The notes beneath the pieces were generated by a model, which had not been told where the DNA came from, did not search any database, and worked only from the letters and a program-made list of their open reading frames with translations. Of a stretch of DNA of 64,000 nt, positions 1 to 9,626 are shown in pieces (within the stretch, counting starts at the first letter, position 1; each line of letters begins with the position of its first letter). This DNA is from Planctomycetota bacterium (GTDB lineage Bacteria; Planctomycetota; Planctomycetia; Pirellulales; Lacipirellulaceae). The stretch is from positions 239,404-303,403 of the forward strand of contig JAJDEF010000012.1 in assembly GCA_029259945.1 (NCBI GenBank). The letters are read 5' to 3'. The translations under genes and the position numbers were made by a program.

Positions 1-2
1 CC

Positions 3-2810
3 CTGGCGGCTGATTACCTGGGCAAAGACATCGGTATCACGGCGACCAGCGAAAACTCGACTTTTACCGGCGATTTTAACGTCAACTTTAGTGGCAATGT
101 CAAAGGAACAGTCGGCACGATTGACCCGATTCCGTCGAATCCGGCCATTGATATTGAGAAACTCACCAACGGCGTCAACGCTGACGACCCGATGGATGCC
201 CCGGCGGTGAATCCGGGCGACGTGGTGACTTTCACCTATATGGTTCAAAATACAGGCGACGTTGCGTTCGACTTTGCTGATGTGGTGATCGTTGATGACA
301 ATGGCACGCCGAGTGATCTGCTGGACGATTTCTCGACGACCTCCGGCGATATTACGCTCCTGGCTGCTTCGGATGTGGGTGGCGACCTTATTCTTTCGCC
401 GGGTGAAACTTGGCAGTATGAACACTCAACCGTAGCTCTTGACCTTGAGGCCGGTTTGTCGGATCTCGTACCGGACGGCACCTACCAACTGGGCAACCAC
501 CCTGACGGCAATGCGGGCCCACCGACTTATGGGTTACGGCTCGATGGTCTCACCACTGGCAATGGCAGCGACATCTTCACCTTTAGCTTCGATCAAGCCG
601 ACGGTGCTGATGTGAAAATGGTTGTCGATGGCGGCGAGATCACTATTTCGGGGACCGTCTTTGGTGGCCGTGTTGTAAGCAACGCTTACGTCGTTGGCGA
701 GTCGGGCCTCTGGGATTTGAGCTTCACCTATAACGGAGCCGGCTTGGTAGCTGGCGACGATGATCTGCAGGTAGATGATCTACTCGCTGGAACGAATACT
801 GGCACCATTACCAAACTGTTCGGCGACCTCGCGACGCACGACTTGGTAGATTACGCCGGCTCACATGACTTCGCATTCCAGTTAGGCAACGAAGCCGATG
901 ACTTGGGTCATCGCGGTTTCGCTGGCATTTCTGGCTGGGGATGGATGAACCACGCGCCTACGAGCGATCCCGCGTGGCTCGACCACCATTTGGCAGCCTC
1001 TGACTGGCTCTTTACCGGAGAGCTGATCTCGCAGCCCATCTACAAGAACACTGCCGTGGTTACCGCACCAGATGCGACCGACATGGATATGTCGCACTAC
1101 ACGAATCCGGATATCCCCGTGCAGCTTGATCCACCCCATATCAGCTACAATGTCGATGGCTCGGTCAGCTACGATAGCCTCACCGACATCTTTACACTCG
1201 ACGCGACCCCGACCACGATCACCTCGGCGAGCAATCCGTTTGGGTTCTTCTTCGATGGCGACCTGGACATCAATATCATCGTGGATGATACGGGGTCACT
1301 GGTTGCCGGCACCGCTGGCGACGATTTCGTGTTGGTCGGTGACGTCGATCTCAACGGGGACTTCGTGGTCGACCTTTCGGGAGTCCTGCTAACTGGTGAA
1401 ATCATCGAGTTCAGCAGCGCTGACAGTGGTGCAACCACCGACAACTATAGCTTCTTGTTCACGGTTACCGGTGGTTTGCTTGCACCCCAATACTCGGGTC
1501 AAGATTTGAAGATCGAAACGACCAGTGAGAACTCGACGTTCACTGGCGACTTCACGACCAACTTCAACGGCAATGCCAAAGGCAGCCTCTGGCCAATGGC
1601 ATCGCAGGCAGATGTGCGAGCCAGCGTCGGCAACTTTGTCTTCGTTGACAATAACGCCGACGGTATTCAAAATACGGGGGACCAGGGCATTAACGGCATC
1701 ACGGTTAACCTGCTGAACGATCAGAATATGGTCGTTGCTTCGACCGTCACCGATTTTGATGGCTTTGGCAACGCTGGCTTCTACCTGTTCTACAATCTCG
1801 CAGCGGGCGATTACCTCATTGAATTTGAAGTGCCCGAAAACGTCACCTTCACGACCCAGGATGCGGGTCTTGATGACACGCACGATAGCGACGTCAACGT
1901 GGCAACCGGCCAGACCGGCGTTATCACACTTGCCGATGGACAGCATCGACGTGACGTAGACGCAGGTGTATTAGCAACTGTCACCGAAGAAACCACGGTT
2001 TACTCGGTGGAAAACTATGTGAACCGACACCAAAACAAGCGTGCTGGCAAGGTCAAGTCGCTTGATATGCAATATAGCGCCGAGCTAGACGAATTGTATG
2101 TCTCGGTCGACTTCAAGGCCTACCGTGGTCGATTGACCGACGGGTTCACGATTGTGATTACTGGCGGCGAATGGCCGGCAGGCACGGAAGATAAATTCGC
2201 CATCTTCTACTTCGATGCCGATATCCGCCATCGTCACGGCGGGCCCGTGCTCAACGTCTTTGGCTACAACGGCAAGTACAACGCTAAGTCGTTCCGCGAT
2301 AGTGATGGCAATCGAAGAACCTACGATCCCGATCGCATTGCCACCTCAATGGATAACAGCACCGGGTGGGTTAAAGATCTTGTGGTCGACACCTATCGGG
2401 TCAACGGGCGTTGGCATCGCACGATGAGCTTCCGCATCGTCGCTTCGGCGGTGAATAGCCACACGAACCTTGCAGGCACCGATTGGGAAGGGGCCCAGTT
2501 CGGTAGCATGACCTCGTTTGCAATCGACACTTATGACGGGTTGTATACGAAGTACAACGGTGATGGCTTCCTGAAAAAATGGAAATACCGCCGTCACGGG
2601 TGGATGGATGGCGACTGGGTTCATACCACACAGCAAGTTGTCGAAACTCAAGTGCCGATTGAAGAATTCTTCAACGAGTTTGGCTGGGTTGTGACGGACT
2701 ACGTCGAAGGCAGCAGCGATGGCGATCCACCGGTAGACGAAAACGATACAATCTCTGATTTCGATTGGGCCGGCTCGGTTGACGCCGCCATGGAAGATAT
2801 TTTCGTCTAA
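3..2810 (+). CDS. Large secreted/surface protein, SdrD B-like and DUF11-like domains (5' truncated)
   Basis: The reading frame is open from the left window edge, so the N-terminus, including any signal peptide, is missing; 935 residues are visible. Residues about 50-146 look like a DUF11/DUF7507-type module (IEKLTNG, VTFTYMVQNTGD). Residues about 541-658 form an SdrD B-like Ig module (GNFVFVDNNADGIQNTGDQG, DFDGFGNAGFY). A block around the motif TSENSTFTGDF occurs twice, near residues 15-30 and 508-523, so the protein contains repeated units. The C-terminal third (residues about 660-935) matches no family I recognise; it has no sortase or PEP-CTERM motif. The protein is rich in Asp, Gly and Thr, as extracellular calcium-binding modular proteins often are. 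A role in the cell surface or in adhesion is inference. A good terminator follows. Confidence 0.8.
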   Translation: MAADYLGKDIGITATSENSTFTGDFNVNFSGNVKGTVGTIDPIPSNPAIDIEKLTNGVNADDPMDAPAVNPGDVVTFTYMVQNTGDVAFDFADVVIVDDNGTPSDLLDDFSTTSGDITLLAASDVGGDLILSPGETWQYEHSTVALDLEAGLSDLVPDGTYQLGNHPDGNAGPPTYGLRLDGLTTGNGSDIFTFSFDQADGADVKMVVDGGEITISGTVFGGRVVSNAYVVGESGLWDLSFTYNGAGLVAGDDDLQVDDLLAGTNTGTITKLFGDLATHDLVDYAGSHDFAFQLGNEADDLGHRGFAGISGWGWMNHAPTSDPAWLDHHLAASDWLFTGELISQPIYKNTAVVTAPDATDMDMSHYTNPDIPVQLDPPHISYNVDGSVSYDSLTDIFTLDATPTTITSASNPFGFFFDGDLDINIIVDDTGSLVAGTAGDDFVLVGDVDLNGDFVVDLSGVLLTGEIIEFSSADSGATTDNYSFLFTVTGGLLAPQYSGQDLKIETTSENSTFTGDFTTNFNGNAKGSLWPMASQADVRASVGNFVFVDNNADGIQNTGDQGINGITVNLLNDQNMVVASTVTDFDGFGNAGFYLFYNLAAGDYLIEFEVPENVTFTTQDAGLDDTHDSDVNVATGQTGVITLADGQHRRDVDAGVLATVTEETTVYSVENYVNRHQNKRAGKVKSLDMQYSAELDELYVSVDFKAYRGRLTDGFTIVITGGEWPAGTEDKFAIFYFDADIRHRHGGPVLNVFGYNGKYNAKSFRDSDGNRRTYDPDRIATSMDNSTGWVKDLVVDTYRVNGRWHRTMSFRIVASAVNSHTNLAGTDWEGAQFGSMTSFAIDTYDGLYTKYNGDGFLKKWKYRRHGWMDGDWVHTTQQVVETQVPIEEFFNEFGWVVTDYVEGSSDGDPPVDENDTISDFDWAGSVDAAMEDIFV

Positions 2811-2840
2811 GCCCTAACTTGTTTCGTAACACAAACTTCA

Positions 2841-2875
2841 AGCCTGGCCGGTCGCAAGACTGGTCAGGCTTTTTC
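2841..2875 (+). terminator. Rho-independent terminator of the surface-protein gene
   Basis: A 9-bp stem (AGCCTGGCC with GGTCAGGCT, one G-U pair) closes a loop of about 12 nt and is followed by TTTT at 2871-2874. It lies about 30 nt after the stop codon and before the convergent uvrA end. Confidence 0.8.
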
Positions 2876-2920
2876 TGTTATAAGAACGGTGTTCTGCGAT
2901 CTTCAATAACCGCGAACACC

Positions 2921-5803
2921 TTACTGCAACACTTCTTGCAACCAGCGCCCGGTGTGGCTTTCGTCGCACTGGGCGATTTTTTCGGGGGTGCCTGTGGCGA
3001 CCACTTGTCCGCCTGCGATGCCGCCCTCGGGGCCCAGGTCGATGACCCAGTCGGCCGACTTGATGACGTCGAGATTATGCTCGATGACCAGTACGGTGTG
3101 TCCCAGCTCGACTAACTGCTGTAAAACTCGCAGCAAGCGACCGATGTCATCGGTATGTAGTCCGGTGGTCGGCTCGTCGAGGATATAGAGTGTCTTGCCT
3201 GGGGCAGGGCGGCCCAACTCGGCTGCCAGCTTGATCCGCTGAGCTTCGCCGCCGGAAAGGGTTGTGGAACGCTGTCCCAACGATAGATACCCTAGCCCAA
3301 CCTCTGCTAAGCTGCGGAGCATTCGGTGAATCGTTTCGTGGTTCTCGAAAAATTCGGCCGCTTCGTCAATGCTCATGAGCAACACATCGGCGATCGACTT
3401 CTCGCGATATCGCACCGCGAGCGTCTGCCGATTGAACTGCCGCCCATGACAGATGGGGCAAGTGACAAACAGGTCGGGCAAAAATCGCATTTCGATTCGC
3501 TGTACTCCTTGGCCCTGACACTGCTCGCAACGGCCCCCCTTGGTGTTAAAGCTGAACCGACCCAACTTGTAACCCAACTGTTTCGCATGTTTGGTACCGG
3601 CAAACACGCGGCGCACGTCGTCGAACACGCCGGTATAGGTCGCCGGGTTGGAACGAGGCGTACGGCCAATGGGGGACTGATCGACATGGATTAACCGGTC
3701 GAGCTTGCTTGCCCCGCGCAAAGCCCGATAGGGCCCCGCCTTGGCAAACGCACCGTTGAGTCTCTTGGCCAGCGCTCGCGCCAAAGTATCGATCACCAGC
3801 GAACTCTTGCCTGAGCCACTGACGCCTGTCACGCAAGTGAGCGTTCCCAGCGGAAAAGCGACGTCAACATTTTGTAGGTTATTGGTCGTGACTCCCTCGA
3901 TTTGCAACGTACGCGTTTTGGCAATCCGGCGTCGCTCTGAGGGGGTCGCAATTTTCAGCCGTCCCGAAAGATAGCCGCCGGTGATTGATTCTGTATTTTG
4001 CGCAACCTCGTCGGGCGTGCCTTGCGAGACAATCTTGCCGCCCCGATGCCCGGCTCCTGGCCCCATGTCGATTAGCCAGTCGGCTGCCCGCATCATCGCT
4101 TCATCATGCTCGACCACCAGCACCGAGTTGCCTTGCTGCTGCAGGTCGCGTAGCGATTCGATCAGTCGGACATTATCTCGCGGGTGCAACCCGATCGACG
4201 GCTCGTCCAGCACATACAGTACGCCCACCAATCCCGAACCGATCCCCGTGGCTAGACGAACGCGTTGCATCTCGCCACCGCTCAACGTATCGGCCGAGCG
4301 GTCGAGCGACAGATAACCGACGCCCACTTTTCTTAGGAATCGCAATCGCTTTGCGATCTCCGCCACTAGCGGGTCGGCGATGGGCTGTTCGCTTTCATCA
4401 AATTCTAGCGAATCGAAAAACTCGAACGCCTCGTCAATCGGCAGGGCCGTAATCTCGTGGATGGCTCGACCGGCCAGTCGGCAACCGCGAGCCTCGGCCT
4501 GCAACCGTGAACCACCGCAATCGGCACATCGCACCTCGGCCCGAAACTCGGCTAACCGCTGCTGCTCGCTCTCTTTTTTGGCTTTGGCATAGTCCATCTC
4601 TAAATGGGCGAGCACGCCTAGAAAACTCGCTGCATCGCCATCCAGTAACTGCTGTTGGGGCTGTTCTGGCCAAGCCGCGAGCGGTGTATCCGAATCCACT
4701 TTCGCTTGTTGCAAAAAATCTTTCAATAGTCGGCGCTGTTTTGTCTGAGCAGTCGTCGTCGCACCTCGCCACGGAGCGATTGCGCCTTCCGTCAGAGACA
4801 ACTTTCTGTCGGGCAACACCAATTCTGGATCGAATCCCTCACGAATTGCCAACCCATCACAAGTTCGACAAGCTCCGTAGGGGCTATTAAAACTAAAAGT
4901 CCGCGGTTCGACCTCAGCCAAACTCCGCTTGCAGTCAGGGCATGCGTAGAGTGTGCTAAAGACCTGCTCTTTCCAGCCGTTCTCTGCTGTGGTTTCGCTG
5001 GGGCTTACATTGCTGGACTTCGCTTTTGCCTCGGGGGTAAGGTAGCTAATTCGAAGTGCGCCCTCGCCATGCTTGAGCGCCAAACGCACCGACTCGGCCA
5101 AACGATTTTCTAACCCTGGCCGAATGATCACCCGATCGACCACCGCTTCGATGTCGTGCGATTGCCTGGCTTTTAGCTCGGGTAAGCTCTCTACCTCGTG
5201 AGTCTTTCCGTCGACGCGAACGCGAACAAACCCATCTCGACGAATTCTCTCGAAGACGTCCTCGTGCTTTCCTTTGCGACCTCGCACCATGGGAGCCAGG
5301 ATCAGCACCTTTGTCGACTCGGGAAGGGTCTCGAGAGCTTGCTGAATTTCGGCCGGTGTTTGCTGCGCGATGCGAGTACCACACTCGGGACAGGCGACCT
5401 CCGCAACCCGAGCCATCAACACTCGCAAAAAATCGTAAATCTCGGTGACCGTTGCCACGGTACTCCGTGGATTGTTACTGGTGATGTGTTGATCGAGGGC
5501 AATGGTCGGCTGCAGCCCCTCGATCACGTCGACATCGGGCCGCTCCATTTGTTCGAAAAACTGTCTCGCGTAGACCGAAAGGCTCTCGACATACTGCCTT
5601 TGCCCCTCGGCGAGCAGGGTATCAAAAGCCAGCGAACTTTTGCCCGACCCGCTGAGTCCTGTCATCACCACCAGTTGGTGCTGGGGGATATCGAGATCGA
5701 CGTCCTGTAGATTGTGGGTCCGTGCCCCACGAATACGGATCACGGCCTCTGCCTGACGAGGCAAATGAGCGTCTCTCGGGGGTGTGGCAGGGGTACTAGG
5801 CAT
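2921..5803 (-). CDS. uvrA: Excinuclease ABC subunit A
   Basis: UvrA is the damage-recognition ATPase of nucleotide excision repair; it loads UvrB on damaged DNA. At 960 residues it has the usual length. It carries two ABC ATPase modules. The first has Walker [10 protein letters not shown] at 49-57 and signature LSGGEMQ at 507-513. The second has GVSGSGKSS at 660-668 and LSGGEAQ at 849-855. Zinc-binding cysteine pairs are at 288/291 with 312/315, and at 759/762 with 782/785. The ATG at 5803 gives a short polar leader before the conserved [12 protein letters not shown] segment. It is divergent from ilvN across a 183-bp gap and convergent with the surface-protein gene. No SOS box was identified. 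Confidence 0.97.
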   Translation of the reverse strand: MPSTPATPPRDAHLPRQAEAVIRIRGARTHNLQDVDLDIPQHQLVVMTGLSGSGKSSLAFDTLLAEGQRQYVESLSVYARQFFEQMERPDVDVIEGLQPTIALDQHITSNNPRSTVATVTEIYDFLRVLMARVAEVACPECGTRIAQQTPAEIQQALETLPESTKVLILAPMVRGRKGKHEDVFERIRRDGFVRVRVDGKTHEVESLPELKARQSHDIEAVVDRVIIRPGLENRLAESVRLALKHGEGALRISYLTPEAKAKSSNVSPSETTAENGWKEQVFSTLYACPDCKRSLAEVEPRTFSFNSPYGACRTCDGLAIREGFDPELVLPDRKLSLTEGAIAPWRGATTTAQTKQRRLLKDFLQQAKVDSDTPLAAWPEQPQQQLLDGDAASFLGVLAHLEMDYAKAKKESEQQRLAEFRAEVRCADCGGSRLQAEARGCRLAGRAIHEITALPIDEAFEFFDSLEFDESEQPIADPLVAEIAKRLRFLRKVGVGYLSLDRSADTLSGGEMQRVRLATGIGSGLVGVLYVLDEPSIGLHPRDNVRLIESLRDLQQQGNSVLVVEHDEAMMRAADWLIDMGPGAGHRGGKIVSQGTPDEVAQNTESITGGYLSGRLKIATPSERRRIAKTRTLQIEGVTTNNLQNVDVAFPLGTLTCVTGVSGSGKSSLVIDTLARALAKRLNGAFAKAGPYRALRGASKLDRLIHVDQSPIGRTPRSNPATYTGVFDDVRRVFAGTKHAKQLGYKLGRFSFNTKGGRCEQCQGQGVQRIEMRFLPDLFVTCPICHGRQFNRQTLAVRYREKSIADVLLMSIDEAAEFFENHETIHRMLRSLAEVGLGYLSLGQRSTTLSGGEAQRIKLAAELGRPAPGKTLYILDEPTTGLHTDDIGRLLRVLQQLVELGHTVLVIEHNLDVIKSADWVIDLGPEGGIAGGQVVATGTPEKIAQCDESHTGRWLQEVLQ

Positions 5804-5845
5804 GAGAACTGGGGAGCCGAGCGACTAAAAGAAAGAGTCCACCCA

Positions 5846-5906
5846 CCCTGGGACGGCCCAGGGACAGGGGCAAAACGGCTCAGCCTATCACTGGGCTGCC
5901 CAGTGA
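5846..5906 (+). promoter_or_regulatory. Two perfect hairpins in the uvrA-ilvN gap
   Basis: CCCTGGG-ACGG-CCCAGGG (5846-5863) and TCACTGGG-CTG-CCCAGTGA (5888-5906) are both perfect inverted repeats. They lie 80-140 bp upstream of ilvN and just upstream of uvrA. They could be operator sites or leader-RNA structure of the ilvN-ilvC transcript. Neither has a T-run, and no branched-chain leader peptide was found, so classical attenuation is not supported. Confidence 0.45.
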
Positions 5907-5986
5907 GCAACCTGCCTGCCCGGTTGCCGCCGCCGCTGCGGCCGATTATCATCGATGGTTTCGTTTCTACTTGGAGCCCTACGACT

Positions 5987-6520
5987 ATGCGCCACGTCCT
6001 CTCTGCCCTGGTGCAGAACGTGCCTGGAGTGTTGGCCCACGTGGCTGGCATGTTTGCCTCGCGCGGGTACAACATCGATAGCCTCGCCGTCGGCGAAACC
6101 GAAGATCCTCAGTTGTCGCGAATGACTTTTGTGGTGGTTGGCGACGATAATGTGTTGTCACAGGTTCGAAAACAGCTCGAAAAAATTGTCACCGTCGTTC
6201 GAGTCGATGATGTGAGTGCCCAGGAATACGTCGAGCGCGATCTGATGCTGCTCAAGATTGATTCCTCCGGTGGCAAGCGGGCCGAAATTCGTGAGCTTTG
6301 CCAGATATTCCGCGGTCGAGTCGTCGACGTCTCACCCGATCAGGTGATTGTCGAAATCTCTGGTCAAGAAAAGAAAGTGGTATCGTTCATCGAACTGATG
6401 CGACCCTTTGGCATTATCGAACTCGTGCGCACCGGACGTATCGCCATGGTTCGCGGCGTTCAGCCCGCCAACGAAGACGAGACGTGCAATGCACTTTCAA
6501 CCCCACCCGTAACCAAATAA
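5987..6520 (+). CDS. ilvN: Acetolactate synthase small (regulatory) subunit
   Basis: This is the regulatory subunit of acetohydroxyacid synthase, which carries out the first common step of valine, leucine and isoleucine synthesis and binds valine through its ACT domain. The protein is 177 residues. The N-terminal ACT domain is clear (HVLSALVQNVPGVLAHVAGM, then RGYNIDSLAVGETED), followed by the conserved ERDLMLLKI segment and the C-terminal domain ending around VRTGRIAMVRG. The ATG at 5987 is preceded by GGAG about 10 nt upstream and begins right at the ACT domain; longer in-frame starts would add an unconserved leader. It is followed 102 bp later by ilvC, so probably one operon. The catalytic ilvB is not adjacent and must lie elsewhere. 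Confidence 0.93.
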   Translation: MRHVLSALVQNVPGVLAHVAGMFASRGYNIDSLAVGETEDPQLSRMTFVVVGDDNVLSQVRKQLEKIVTVVRVDDVSAQEYVERDLMLLKIDSSGGKRAEIRELCQIFRGRVVDVSPDQVIVEISGQEKKVVSFIELMRPFGIIELVRTGRIAMVRGVQPANEDETCNALSTPPVTK

Positions 6521-6622
6521 CCAATTCTCGGCTTTGCCAATCGATAAACAATGCTTCGCGCTCGACCCTAAAAGCAGGGACGACGATGTGATTTCAAACT
6601 AACACTCAGGAGTTTCCCATCC

Positions 6623-7627
6623 ATGGCTGCAACAATTTACTACGACAAAGATGCCAACGCGAAAGCTCTCGAAGGCAAAACGGTAACGATTCTTGGCTAC
6701 GGCTCGCAGGGCCACGCCCATGCCCAAAATCTACGCGACAGTGGGGTAAAGGTCGTCGTCGGCCAACGCCCCGGCAGCGCTAACTACGAATTGGCCGTCA
6801 GCCACGGGTTCGAACCCCTGCCGATCGAAGAAGCCACGAAGCAAGGCGATCTGGTCAACATCTTGCTACCCGACGAGGTGCAGGGCGACATCTATCAAAA
6901 CCAAATCCGCGACAACCTGCAGCCGGGCAACATCCTGATGTGCTCGCACGGGTTTAATGTCCACTTCGGGCAGGTCGAAGCACCCAAGGGCGTTGATCTG
7001 CTGCTGGTGGCTCCCAAGGGCCCTGGCCACTTGGTGCGTAGCGAGTATACCGCTGGAGGCGGTGTCCCTTGTCTAATCGCGCTGAGCGACGATGCCGCTG
7101 ACACAACCTTCGAAGCAGGCCTTGCCTATGCCAAGGGCATCGGAGGAACCCGAGCGGGAGTCATTCGCACCACCTTTGCCGAAGAAACCGAAACCGATCT
7201 CTTCGGCGAGCAAGCCGTTCTCTGCGGTGGTGCTGCCGCGTTGGTAAAAGCTGGTTTTGAAACCCTGGTCGAAGCGGGCTATCAACCCGAGATGGCTTAC
7301 TTCGAATGCATGCACGAGCTGAAGTTGATTGTCGACCTCTTTTATCAGGGTGGGCTCAACTACATGCGTTACAGCGTTTCGAACACGGCCGAGTATGGCG
7401 ACTACACCCGTGGCCCACGGATTGTGACCGACGAGACCAAAGCCGAGATGAAACGGATTCTCGAAGAAATCCAGAGTGGCGAATTCGCCCGGCAATGGAT
7501 TCTCGAAAACAAAGCCGGCGCCCCGGCGTTCAAAGCGACGCGCCGTCGCGAGCGCGAGCATGGTGTCGAAACCATCGGCAAAGAGCTGCGAAAGTTGATG
7601 TCGTGGATCGACGAAAAAGAAGTTTGA
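6623..7627 (+). CDS. ilvC: Ketol-acid reductoisomerase (class I)
   Basis: IlvC converts acetolactate or acetohydroxybutyrate to the dihydroxy acids with NADPH and Mg2+ (valine/isoleucine pathway). The protein is 334 residues, the normal class I length. The Rossmann motif [10 protein letters not shown] is at 25-34, the catalytic lysine region reads [14 protein letters not shown], and the Mg-binding segment is [14 protein letters not shown]. The ATG is preceded by CAGGAG 10 nt upstream. It forms a likely operon with ilvN. Confidence 0.97.
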   Translation: MAATIYYDKDANAKALEGKTVTILGYGSQGHAHAQNLRDSGVKVVVGQRPGSANYELAVSHGFEPLPIEEATKQGDLVNILLPDEVQGDIYQNQIRDNLQPGNILMCSHGFNVHFGQVEAPKGVDLLLVAPKGPGHLVRSEYTAGGGVPCLIALSDDAADTTFEAGLAYAKGIGGTRAGVIRTTFAEETETDLFGEQAVLCGGAAALVKAGFETLVEAGYQPEMAYFECMHELKLIVDLFYQGGLNYMRYSVSNTAEYGDYTRGPRIVTDETKAEMKRILEEIQSGEFARQWILENKAGAPAFKATRRREREHGVETIGKELRKLMSWIDEKEV

Positions 7628-7778
7628 TCTGCGGCACACAGTACAATGACCAAAGGTCGCCCAGGTGCTTAGAAATTTGGTCCGTGATCGCTGTTATTGA
7701 GGACAGGAGATTAGCCACAGATGAACACGCAGGTGAACTGCAAAGTTGCAATTGCATGAAATAAAATGAAATTAATTG

Positions 7779-7855
7779 AACCACAGAGGGCACGGAGAAC
7801 ACTGAGAAAAGCTTGTTTTCAGGCACTCTGTGCTGCTCTGCGTCCTCTGTGGTAA
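7779..7855. repeat. Dispersed inverted repeat, 'cacagagga' family
   Basis: The left arm ACCACAGAGGGCACGGAG faces the right arm CTCTGCGTCCTCTGTGGT across about 40 nt. The same family occurs at 42557-42687. It lies in the 417-bp gene-free stretch after ilvC, which otherwise holds only the related repeat at 7907-7962 and a half-copy (CCACAGATGAACACGCAGG) near 7715. Confidence 0.7.
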
Positions 7856-7906
7856 ATTCCTCTTCCTGTCTTTTGATTGATCGTGCCGACTTTGCAGTCG
7901 TCCTGA

Positions 7907-7962
7907 GATGAACACGGATAAACATTGATTTTAACAAGCATCTGTGCCTATCCGTGTTCATC
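7907..7962. repeat. Dispersed inverted repeat, 'gatgaacacgg' family
   Basis: GATGAACACGGATA at 7907-7920 is matched perfectly by TATCCGTGTTCATC at 7949-7962, a 14-bp inverted repeat. The same family flanks the small ORF near 44.5-44.9 kb. I see no coding content here. Confidence 0.75.
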
Positions 7963-8044
7963 CGTGGTTTCTTCTTACTTCTCAGCCACTTGCTTTTCCG
8001 AGGAACCTTTTCTTTGGATAGTACTGACGATCGCACTACTGCGA

Positions 8045-8845
8045 TTACGATCCCGAAATACTCTGCTGCGCGTAGCGCTTCGCTGCGGTTCTTGCTTGCT
8101 CGTCGCCGGCCAGGTAGACGGTTAGTGGGGCACAGATATTCGCCCATGTTGCTGGTTGCTTGATCCACAGGAATTTTTCCTGGCCGGTCGCTTGGCAACA
8201 AACCCGCAGGGAGTCGCCGCGCCACTCCTCGGGCACCACAAAACGCACGGTCAGTTCATGCACCCCTTCGAGCGACGTTAGCGGGGAACTTCGCCACTTG
8301 AAAAACACTCCGTGCTCTTGGCCTAGTGTGCCGCTTACCACCACGACTTGTTTTGGTGCCACTCGCTTTTGCGTTTCGGTCACTACTTCGCGGTGCGCCA
8401 GCTTGCCGTTGACCGTGGGAGTGATGTGGGCGACCACATCTCCCAAGAGGACGGGCACCTCACCCCCGAGCGAAGCCCCAATTGCTTTGCCTGTCTCGAC
8501 GGTTTTGGTCCAGTGAATCGCTTCGCTAAAATTACTCTCCAACTGCGTGCTTGGCTCGAAACTGTGAACTCGCATTCCCAGGTCGTAGTCGCCTACTTCG
8601 ATGTGAATCTCTTCGACCTTGGCAAGATTCCCGGCAAGCAAATGCACCGACACTCGGAGCTTGAGCTCGACAATTTTCTCGCCTGGGTAAAGATTGGCTG
8701 CGACTTCGGAAGTGACGTCGCGACACTCGGCCGTTCGTCCGAAGTCAAAAGCGAGAGACGGGTCTTCAGCTAGCGAAATCTGCCCTTGGATGGCTAACAA
8801 AAAACAGAGCGGCAGCGCTCGGAGTCGAAAAAATAGCGCAGGCAT
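8045..8845 (-). CDS. Secreted protein of unknown function
   Basis: This 266-residue protein has a Sec signal peptide (MPALFFRLRALPLCFLLAIQ, cleavage probably after ISLA) followed by a mature domain beginning EDPSLAFDFGRTAECRDVTS. I do not recognise the family. The mature part is rich in beta-type sequence and has a Cys pair (CRVCC region near residue 210). The text around LYPGEKIVELKLRVSVHLL reads like a conserved secreted domain of planctomycetes, but that is an impression. The ATG at 8845 directly precedes the basic n-region. It lies downstream of sodN on the same strand but is separated from it by a terminator, so it is probably an independent gene; a long hairpin sits in its 5' region. 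Confidence 0.72.
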   Translation of the reverse strand: MPALFFRLRALPLCFLLAIQGQISLAEDPSLAFDFGRTAECRDVTSEVAANLYPGEKIVELKLRVSVHLLAGNLAKVEEIHIEVGDYDLGMRVHSFEPSTQLESNFSEAIHWTKTVETGKAIGASLGGEVPVLLGDVVAHITPTVNGKLAHREVVTETQKRVAPKQVVVVSGTLGQEHGVFFKWRSSPLTSLEGVHELTVRFVVPEEWRGDSLRVCCQATGQEKFLWIKQPATWANICAPLTVYLAGDEQARTAAKRYAQQSISGS

Positions 8846-8874
8846 CGAACCGACTCCATCAAGGGTGAAGAACG

Positions 8875-8908
8875 AACCTCGGCGCGCCCCCCTGGGTGCG
8901 CCGAGGTT
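8875..8908 (-). promoter_or_regulatory. 11-bp hairpin upstream of the secreted-protein gene
   Basis: AACCTCGGCGC and GCGCCGAGGTT pair perfectly around a 12-nt loop, 30 bp upstream of the ATG at 8845. There is no T-run. It could be leader-mRNA structure or a read-through barrier after sodN. Confidence 0.4.
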
Positions 8909-8962
8909 GGCAACTCGCCTTTCTACGCAGCGACAAGAGAAATTGTTTTCGCTGAATTAGAA

Positions 8963-8990
8963 AAGCCACGGGATTGCTATCCCGTGGCTT
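8963..8990 (-). terminator. Rho-independent terminator of sodN
   Basis: A perfect 12-bp stem (AAGCCACGGGAT with ATCCCGTGGCTT) encloses a 4-nt loop. Read on the minus strand it is followed by TTTTCTAATTC. It lies 27 bp after the sodN stop codon. Confidence 0.85.
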
Positions 8991-9017
8991 GAAATTCGGA
9001 CGCGGTCTCGGGTGGCG

Positions 9018-9458
9018 CTAGTGGCCGTAAACTTCGTGAAAATCGTCAATAGCTTCCTTCAACGCCTCTGCGGTGGCTGGATCGGCCGACTGCTTGCACT
9101 TCATAGCCGCCACCATCACTGCATGCGCCGAAGTAAGCTTGATCACATAGTGCTCGCTATCGGCCTTAATCTTTTGGGTCATAAAGTACTGAGCGATAAT
9201 GTGCTGCGTGTTGGTCGCATGCGCTTCTTTGGTGGTGACCCAACGTATCGCCTGATTAATGTTTTGTGACGTATGTTCTTTCGTTAGCTCATTGAGACTC
9301 TTGATCGCCTTGGCAATAGTTGCCTGATCTTCGAGCATCTCGGTAATCCGCGAATCATCGTCATAAATGCCGCACGGCACCTCGCAATGGGCCGCCAAAT
9401 AGGCCATTGGCAAGATCGTTGCCCCGATCATCACAGCAGCAATTAAAGAGCGTTTCAC
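9018..9458 (-). CDS. sodN: Nickel superoxide dismutase with cleavable N-terminal signal
   Basis: Ni-SOD dismutates superoxide using a nickel bound by the N-terminal hook HCxxPCxxY of the mature chain. The motif is exact here: HCEVPCGIY at residues 24-32 of 146. The remaining sequence (KSLNELTKE, NQAIRWVTTKEAHA, Q-rich helix, AMKCKQSAD) fits the four-helix family, and the mature length of 123 is near the usual 117. Residues 1-23 (MKRSLIAAVMIGATILPMAY, then LAA) look like a Sec signal ending in an AxA-like site just before His24. Signal peptidase cleavage there would itself expose the nickel-binding histidine. No sodX-type maturation protease gene is adjacent. A terminator follows; upstream is a 168-bp non-coding gap. 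Confidence 0.93.
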   Translation of the reverse strand: MKRSLIAAVMIGATILPMAYLAAHCEVPCGIYDDDSRITEMLEDQATIAKAIKSLNELTKEHTSQNINQAIRWVTTKEAHATNTQHIIAQYFMTQKIKADSEHYVIKLTSAHAVMVAAMKCKQSADPATAEALKEAIDDFHEVYGH

Positions 9459-9626
9459 AATAAGTCTCCCTGGTTCGAATCATTCAGATGGGCAGGGCCC
9501 ACGGTCCATGACAGCCTACACTACAAACCTTGAGGTCAATGTAATGGGGCTGACCGACTAGGTCAAACTGCTGTCTGAAAAAATTCGACGTCCGGGAGTT
9601 TCATTGTCTCTCTTCAAACCAGGGCA

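Noticed and set aside
1389..1946. 185-codon frame antisense to the surface protein
   Set aside because: Wholly antisense to a gene with recognisable domains.
9459..9626. Possible sodN promoter TTGACC-N16-TTACAT on the minus strand
   Set aside because: Weak match with several equally good alternatives in the same gap; not enough to list.
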